Translations under genes and position numbers: made by a program
Origin: Symbiopectobacterium purcellii
GTDB lineage: Bacteria; Pseudomonadota; Gammaproteobacteria; Enterobacterales; Enterobacteriaceae
Reading direction: 5' to 3'
DNA: 64,000 nucleotides
Assembly: GCF_019797845.1 (NCBI RefSeq)
Contig: NZ_CP081864.1
Location: forward strand, 2,232,001 to 2,296,000
The notes under the pieces: generated by a model
Database searches by the model: none
What the model saw: only the letters and a program-made list of their open reading frames with translations
What the model was told of the DNA's origin: nothing
Shown here: in pieces, positions 59,431-64,000 of the stretch
Numbering within the stretch: position 1 is the stretch's first letter
How the letters are laid out: every line of letters begins with the position of its first letter

Positions 59431-61167
59431 TCAGGAAACCTTTGCGGCACCTTCAGCCGATGACTTTTGGTTGGCGTTGTCTGCACGTAATTCACGGCGC
59501 AAAATCTTCCCTACGTTAGATTTTGGTAATTCTTCCACAAACTCGACCAGTTTTGGCACTTTGTAGGCGGTCAGATTACGACGGCAATGGGTGATCAGTT
59601 CATCTTTACTCAGGCTGCTGTCACGAGCCACAACATAAGCTTTAACAGCTTCACCGCTCAACTCGCTTTCCACACCGATCACCGCTGCTTCGGACACTTT
59701 GGGATGGCGCGCAATCACTTCCTCGATTTCTGTCGGATAGACGTTAAATCCGGACACCAGAATCATGTCTTTTTTGTGATCGATCACGCGCAGAAACCCC
59801 TCTTCATCTGCCGTGACAATATCGCCGGTTGCCAGCCATCCCGCTTTCAGCACCTCTTGCGTCGCAGCCGGTTGCTGCCAGTAGCCCAGCATCACCTGCG
59901 GACCTTTCACCCACAGTTCCCCCGATTCGCCCGGTGCCACATCTTGTCCCTCATCATCCACAATACGCACATCGGTAGACGGCACTGGCAACCCGATGCT
60001 GCCGCTGTAGTGTTTTAAATCATAGGGGTTGCCTGCCACCAGCGGAGAGCTTTCCGTCAGGCCATAGCCTTCCAGCAGGTGTTTCCCCGTCAATTTTTCC
60101 CACCGCTCGGCCACCGATTGCTGCACCGATGCGCCCCCCCCCACCGACAAACGCAGCGTAGAAAAATCCAGTTCGTGGAAGGCCTTGTTATTCAGCAATG
60201 CGTTAAACAAGGTGTTAACGCCCGTGACTGCCGTGAACGGGTATTTACCGAGTTCTTTCACCACAGCCGGAATATCTCGCGGATTGGTAATTAACAGGTT
60301 CTGCCCACCCAGTTCAACAAACAGCAGGCAGTTTACCGTCAGCGCAAAGATGTGATAAAGCGGCAGCATGGTGACCACCAGCTCATGGCGCTCTTGCAAC
60401 ACCGGACCGTAGGCGGCTTTCGCCTGTGCCAGATTCGCCTGCATATTACGGTGCGTGAGCATCGCGCCTTTCGACAACCCGGTGGTGCCGCCGGTATATT
60501 GCAAAAAGGCCAGATCGGCATTCACAATTTGTGGTTTGATGTACTGAAGACGCCGCCCTTGTTGCAGCACTCTGCGAAACGAGATGGCATCCGGCAGATG
60601 GTATTTCGGCACCAGACGCTTGATGTATTTAACCACAAAGTTGACCAGCGTCCCTTTCGCGGTGGAAAGCTGATCGCCCATGCGCGTCAGGATCACATGT
60701 TTAACGTCGGTGTTATACACCACCTTTTCCAACGTATGCGCAAAGTTGGACACAATGACAATGGCGGTTGCGCCGCTGTCTTTCAACTGGTGCTCCAGTT
60801 CACGCGGCGTGTAAAGCGGGTTAACGTTAACCACGACCAGGCCCGCGCGCAAAATTCCAAACAACGCGACCGGATATTGCAACAGGTTCGGCATCATCAG
60901 CGCTACGCGATCGCCTTTTTGCAGATGGAGCTGATTTTGCAAATAGGCGGCAAATGCGCGGCTACGCTCTTCCAACTTGCGGAAAGTCATCACCTCGCCC
61001 ATGTTAATAAACGCGGGCAGGTCGGCATATCGGGTAACCGCATTTTCAAAAAGATCGACCAACGACGTATAGTTATCCGGGTTAATTTCGGCGGGCACGT
61101 TAGCCGGATAACGCGTTAACCAGATTTTCTCCAAGGCATCACTCCCAAGGTATTTTTTTAGTGGCAT
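59431..61167 (-). CDS. fadD: Long-chain fatty acid-CoA ligase
   Basis: Activates imported fatty acids to acyl-CoA at the inner membrane. AMP-binding motif [21 protein letters not shown], and the fatty-acyl motif [25 protein letters not shown]. 578 residues from ATG 61167. A TTG at 61134 ([10 protein letters not shown]) aligns with the TTG start of E. coli fadD and also has GGGAG eight bases upstream, so 567 residues is an alternative. Both starts have usable ribosome binding sites. A FadR operator lies just upstream. Confidence 0.97.
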   Translation of the reverse strand: MPLKKYLGSDALEKIWLTRYPANVPAEINPDNYTSLVDLFENAVTRYADLPAFINMGEVMTFRKLEERSRAFAAYLQNQLHLQKGDRVALMMPNLLQYPVALFGILRAGLVVVNVNPLYTPRELEHQLKDSGATAIVIVSNFAHTLEKVVYNTDVKHVILTRMGDQLSTAKGTLVNFVVKYIKRLVPKYHLPDAISFRRVLQQGRRLQYIKPQIVNADLAFLQYTGGTTGLSKGAMLTHRNMQANLAQAKAAYGPVLQERHELVVTMLPLYHIFALTVNCLLFVELGGQNLLITNPRDIPAVVKELGKYPFTAVTGVNTLFNALLNNKAFHELDFSTLRLSVGGGASVQQSVAERWEKLTGKHLLEGYGLTESSPLVAGNPYDLKHYSGSIGLPVPSTDVRIVDDEGQDVAPGESGELWVKGPQVMLGYWQQPAATQEVLKAGWLATGDIVTADEEGFLRVIDHKKDMILVSGFNVYPTEIEEVIARHPKVSEAAVIGVESELSGEAVKAYVVARDSSLSKDELITHCRRNLTAYKVPKLVEFVEELPKSNVGKILRRELRADNANQKSSAEGAAKVS

Positions 61168-61205
61168 GATGATTCTCCCACCGCTCGTATAATTAACATT
61201 ATTTT

Positions 61206-61222
61206 AACTCAGCTTACCAGTT
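61206..61222 (-). promoter_or_regulatory. FadR operator of fadD
   Basis: On the minus strand AACTGGTAAGCTGAGTT, matching the E. coli fadD FadR site AGCTGGTATGATGAGTT at 14 of 17 positions, 39 bases before the fadD ATG. FadR is encoded in this window. Confidence 0.75.
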
Positions 61223-61282
61223 GCTGCTGAGACAATATCGAGGTTGAGAGTTCGATCACGCCTTATTGTTAAGCATATGTAT

Positions 61283-61311
61283 CAAAAAAATGAGGCGACC
61301 TGCGTCGCCTC
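61283..61311 (-). terminator. Terminator of the slp-type gene
   Basis: GAGGCGAC (61292-61299) and GTCGCCTC (61304-61311); on the minus strand followed by ATTTTTTT. Confidence 0.85.
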
Positions 61312-61348
61312 GTTATTCTGCGTTTTTTTAAGAGAGAAAAAACGTCAT

Positions 61349-61918
61349 TTATTGCGTCACAATCGTCTCGATACGAGCCGGGCCCCAGTCATTGCCAAAG
61401 CCCCAACCCCGCCGGTAGCGCCAATCCCATCCCCACGGATCGGCTGCGCCGGGCGGCAAGATAACCTGCTGCGTTTCGTTCCAGCGTTGATAACCCGTCA
61501 CATTGATCACCACAAAGCGATAAGGTCTGCTGCCGATCTGACCTTGCTCCATTTCAGCGACGGATCCCACGACGGTCACCAGCAGGCCCTGAAAATCGAG
61601 GGGTTCAAGGAAACCTTTGACGTTGGCGATGAATCGCCCTTCCGAAACGCTCTCCAACTGAGGCCGCGCCCAGCGATCCAACGGCAGGCTGACAATCACC
61701 AGACGGGTTTTGTCATTTTCGTTATGTACGGCGACAACGCGACCGCCGAGACGCGCTTCCTGGCCCAAAGCCATCTGCGGCATCAACATAATTTGTGACA
61801 AACGGTCGTACGGTCTTTCCGAACTACTCTGGATGGATTCAGGAATCGAGGAACAACCTGCCAGCAACAGTGCCAGCGCCGCGAACGTCACCTGTTTTGA
61901 CCAATGAGAAATCGCCAT
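61349..61918 (-). CDS. yeaY: Slp-family outer membrane lipoprotein (YeaY)
   Basis: 189 residues. Lipobox LLAGC with C22. Slp domain (LGGRVVAVHNENDKTRLVIVSLPLD) and a C-terminal Trp/Gly-rich stretch (WGWDWRYRRGWGFG). Starvation-type lipoprotein family, sigma-E or sigma-S controlled in E. coli. Between fadD and tsaB, as in E. coli yeaY. Confidence 0.92.
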   Translation of the reverse strand: MAISHWSKQVTFAALALLLAGCSSIPESIQSSSERPYDRLSQIMLMPQMALGQEARLGGRVVAVHNENDKTRLVIVSLPLDRWARPQLESVSEGRFIANVKGFLEPLDFQGLLVTVVGSVAEMEQGQIGSRPYRFVVINVTGYQRWNETQQVILPPGAADPWGWDWRYRRGWGFGNDWGPARIETIVTQ

Positions 61919-61984
61919 AATACTGATCCCTTTGCCATTACCTACACATTAGAGTAGGCAGTAATGCAATAAGTTGCGCGGTTA

Positions 61985-62686
61985 TCAGGCGCGGCCGGGT
62001 AATTTTTTCCAGGTGACGTTGTTGCGCAAATAGCGCGGCAAGGCATCAGCAACGGCGACCGCGTTACCTGACTGCCACTGATGACAAGCCAACGGCAGCA
62101 TATCCTGCGCCTGTGGCAGCAGCATATCGCCCGGTGTCAGCGTGATCGCGGCGTGGGCAGCCAGTGTCGGATACGTCTCCCACCCGGTACCAACGGTCGC
62201 CCATTCGCCGCGTAGCAGCAGTGTGCGCTCCAGCACCTGTTGTGGCGTCAGCACGGCTTCATGCTCCTCACCCTGCCAGTTGCCGTCAACATCACGCTGA
62301 TACTCGGCCCAATAGACTTCGCCCATGCGAGCGTCGATCGCCGCCAGCACGCGCGTAGCCCCTGTGCGGCGCCAGGCACCCTGCGCCATCATGGCAAGCG
62401 TCGAGATACCCAGCATCGGTAAATCTGCGCCTAATGCCAGCCCTTGAGCGATACCAATGCCAATTCGCACACCGGTAAAGCTGCCAGGGCCTTGACCAAA
62501 TGCCAGCGCATCCAGGCTGTTCAACGTCACACCGGTTTCGGCCAGCACCTGTTGCACCATCGGCAACACGCGTTGGGTATGTTCACGGGGACACACTTCA
62601 TACAGGGAGAAAATTTGACCATCATTCCAGAGCGCAACGGAACAGGCTTCCGTCGCAGTATCGAGCGCTAAAATTCGCTTAGACAT
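61985..62686 (-). CDS. tsaB: tRNA t6A modification protein TsaB
   Basis: 233 residues from ATG 62686 ([19 protein letters not shown]), with GAGG upstream; the frame extends to 62734 but lacks support. ASKHA-type fold that scaffolds TsaD and TsaE in making threonylcarbamoyl-adenosine at position 37 of ANN-decoding tRNAs. [21 protein letters not shown] is diagnostic. Confidence 0.96.
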   Translation of the reverse strand: MSKRILALDTATEACSVALWNDGQIFSLYEVCPREHTQRVLPMVQQVLAETGVTLNSLDALAFGQGPGSFTGVRIGIGIAQGLALGADLPMLGISTLAMMAQGAWRRTGATRVLAAIDARMGEVYWAEYQRDVDGNWQGEEHEAVLTPQQVLERTLLLRGEWATVGTGWETYPTLAAHAAITLTPGDMLLPQAQDMLPLACHQWQSGNAVAVADALPRYLRNNVTWKKLPGRA

Positions 62687-62758
62687 GCCGACCTCAGGCA
62701 GGGAAACAAAATAACGCGGCGTAGCATAGCACACCGCGCATGGAATTACTCAGAGGCA

Positions 62759-64000
62759 TCACACCGCCTCGGTGCGGGAAAGAAAACGGATCGCTTGCGC
62801 CAGATCGCGCGTGCGGGCAGCGGGTGGCAGGCTTTGCAGAAAGGTTTTTCCGTAAGGACGCATCACCAGACGGTTATCGCAGATAACGATAACGCCGCGA
62901 TCGTCCACATCACGAATCAAACGCCCCACCCCTTGTTTCAGGGTGATGACCGCATCGGGCAGTTGCACCTCGTCAAACGGATCACCGCCACGCAGGCGGC
63001 AATCTTCAATACGCGCTTTCAGCAGCGGGTCATCTGGCGAGGTAAACGGCAGCTTATCGATAATCACACAAGAGAGCGCATCACCGCGCACATCCACCCC
63101 TTCCCAGAAACTGCTGGTCGCCACCAGCAAGGCGTTTCCGGCAGAGACAAACTGCGCTAACAGTTGCGCCTTGCTGGTTTCGCCCTGAAGCAACACGGGC
63201 AACGTCAGTGAGGCGCGAAACTCTGCGGCCAGATCGCGCATCATTTGGTGCGAGGTACATAGCATAAAGCAACGTCCGCGATTCGCCTCGATGAGCGGGC
63301 GCAACTGAGTGGCTAACCGTTGAGCCGCACCACGTTGCTGCATCTCCGGCAGAAAACGCGGCACGCAGAGCAGCGTCTGCTGCGCATAATCAAACGGGCT
63401 TGGCAGCAGCATAGCGTGCGCATGGTCCAACCCCAGGCGCTCGGTAAAGTGTTCGACCCTGTCGTTAACCGACAGCGTCGCTGAGGTAAAAATCCAGGCG
63501 GCCTTCTTCTCTTGCATCAGCTCACGAAAACGGTCCGCCACGGAGAGCGGGGTCAACGCCAACACGAAGTGCCGCGCATTGCATTCATACCAATAGCTAT
63601 ATCCAGCCTGTTGCACATCCTGTAGCCGCTTGAGACGGGCGCGATACAGCGTAGCGCGTTCAAAGGCGGCATCCAGCAGCGCCGAGCGCCCGAGCGACAG
63701 TTTGGCAACGTCATAGCAGAGCTCAAGCGCATCATCAAGCAACAGCAGCGCGCGTTGCAACGAGGGCTGCGCCAGCACATCGCGCAGGTTGCCGCGAAAG
63801 CCGGGTTCACCCAGCGCCAACCGAAAATCCTGCGTGCTTTGCGCTAGGCGATCGGCGGATTTTTGCAACTGAGCCGCATCGCGCACTTCAGTGCGATACG
63901 CGATAATGATATCTTTCGTCAGATCGAGCAGTTGGCGGCTGGTGAGTTGCTGACCAAAGTAGTGGCTGGCGATATCAGGGATCTGGTGGGCTTCATCGAA
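62759..64000 (-). CDS. yoaA: DinG-family helicase YoaA, 5' end outside the window
   Basis: The last 413 codons of an XPD/DinG-type DNA helicase. Starting at the edge it reads FDEAHQIPD, the DEAH box. Motifs VLATSSFWEGVDVRGD and QGVGRLIRDVDDRG (motif VI) follow. The ATP-binding and Fe-S Cys part lies beyond the right edge. YoaA works with the Pol III chi subunit on damaged DNA. Placed next to tsaB, as in E. coli. Confidence 0.96.
   Translation of the reverse strand, partial: FDEAHQIPDIASHYFGQQLTSRQLLDLTKDIIIAYRTEVRDAAQLQKSADRLAQSTQDFRLALGEPGFRGNLRDVLAQPSLQRALLLLDDALELCYDVAKLSLGRSALLDAAFERATLYRARLKRLQDVQQAGYSYWYECNARHFVLALTPLSVADRFRELMQEKKAAWIFTSATLSVNDRVEHFTERLGLDHAHAMLLPSPFDYAQQTLLCVPRFLPEMQQRGAAQRLATQLRPLIEANRGRCFMLCTSHQMMRDLAAEFRASLTLPVLLQGETSKAQLLAQFVSAGNALLVATSSFWEGVDVRGDALSCVIIDKLPFTSPDDPLLKARIEDCRLRGGDPFDEVQLPDAVITLKQGVGRLIRDVDDRGVIVICDNRLVMRPYGKTFLQSLPPAARTRDLAQAIRFLSRTEAV

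Noticed and set aside
60352-61119. 255-codon plus-strand frame inside fadD
   Set aside because: Antisense shadow; His/Gln/Arg-rich composition is typical of reverse frames.

Overview
The window is chromosomal DNA from a gamma-proteobacterium of the order Enterobacterales. Protein content and order follow the Escherichia coli opp-adhE-tdk-hns-galU-rssBA, topB-ydjA-sppA-ansA-pncA-msrB-gapA-yeaD, yeaGH, dadA-ycgB-fadR-nhaB-dsbB, ycgNML-minCDE and rnd-fadD-slp-tsaB-yoaA blocks. These blocks are joined differently from E. coli, and a short palindrome-rich dispersed repeat occurs twice. This fits a plant-associated member of the Pectobacteriaceae (Brenneria, Lonsdalea, Dickeya or Pectobacterium type). 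I cannot fix genus or species from sequence alone.

Layout. 1-4.1 kb holds the end of yciU and the oligopeptide permease genes oppBCDF on the minus strand. At 4.1-7.0 kb a deletion has removed oppA, the gene usually next to it and the 5' part of adhE. An IS903-type element then sits in the adhE remnant, and a 173-bp non-autonomous element sits inside the IS. 7.3-8.1 kb is a two-ORF IS5-family element at the tdk stop codon. 8.1-14.7 kb is core (tdk, hns, galU, rssB, rssA, ychJ, purU), then tRNA-Tyr. At 15-17.2 kb are an MFS exporter ending in a perfect 28-bp inverted repeat and a TRIC-family glycine channel behind a tandem glycine riboswitch. 17.3-35 kb is core metabolism, DNA repair and stress genes; yeaD carries a one-base frameshift.

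35.7-42 kb holds a LysR gene and a peptide/opine-type ABC importer whose promoter region carries two Zur-like boxes. The importer is broken by a deletion joining the substrate-binding gene to a permease gene, and the following Bcr-type exporter has a one-base frameshift. 42-48.4 kb is core again (dadA, ycgB, fadR, nhaB, dsbB).

48.4-54.2 kb is an accessory, partly decayed stretch where E. coli K-12 carries umuDC and hlyE. It encodes an LRR protein of the IpaH/SspH effector type that stops at the LRR/E3-ligase boundary, a secreted QxW lectin-like protein, several small secreted or membrane proteins, and transposase and phage-like fragments. 54.2-64 kb returns to core: ycgN, ycgM, ycgL, minCDE, rnd, fadD with a FadR operator, slp, tsaB and the 3' part of yoaA.

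The main themes are ongoing gene decay (adhE, oppA, yeaD, the ABC importer, the exporter, several island ORFs), mostly through insertion sequences, deletions and single-base losses in T runs, and one accessory locus with effector-like and lectin-like products. The two T-run frameshifts could also be sequencing errors and should be checked before being treated as biology.
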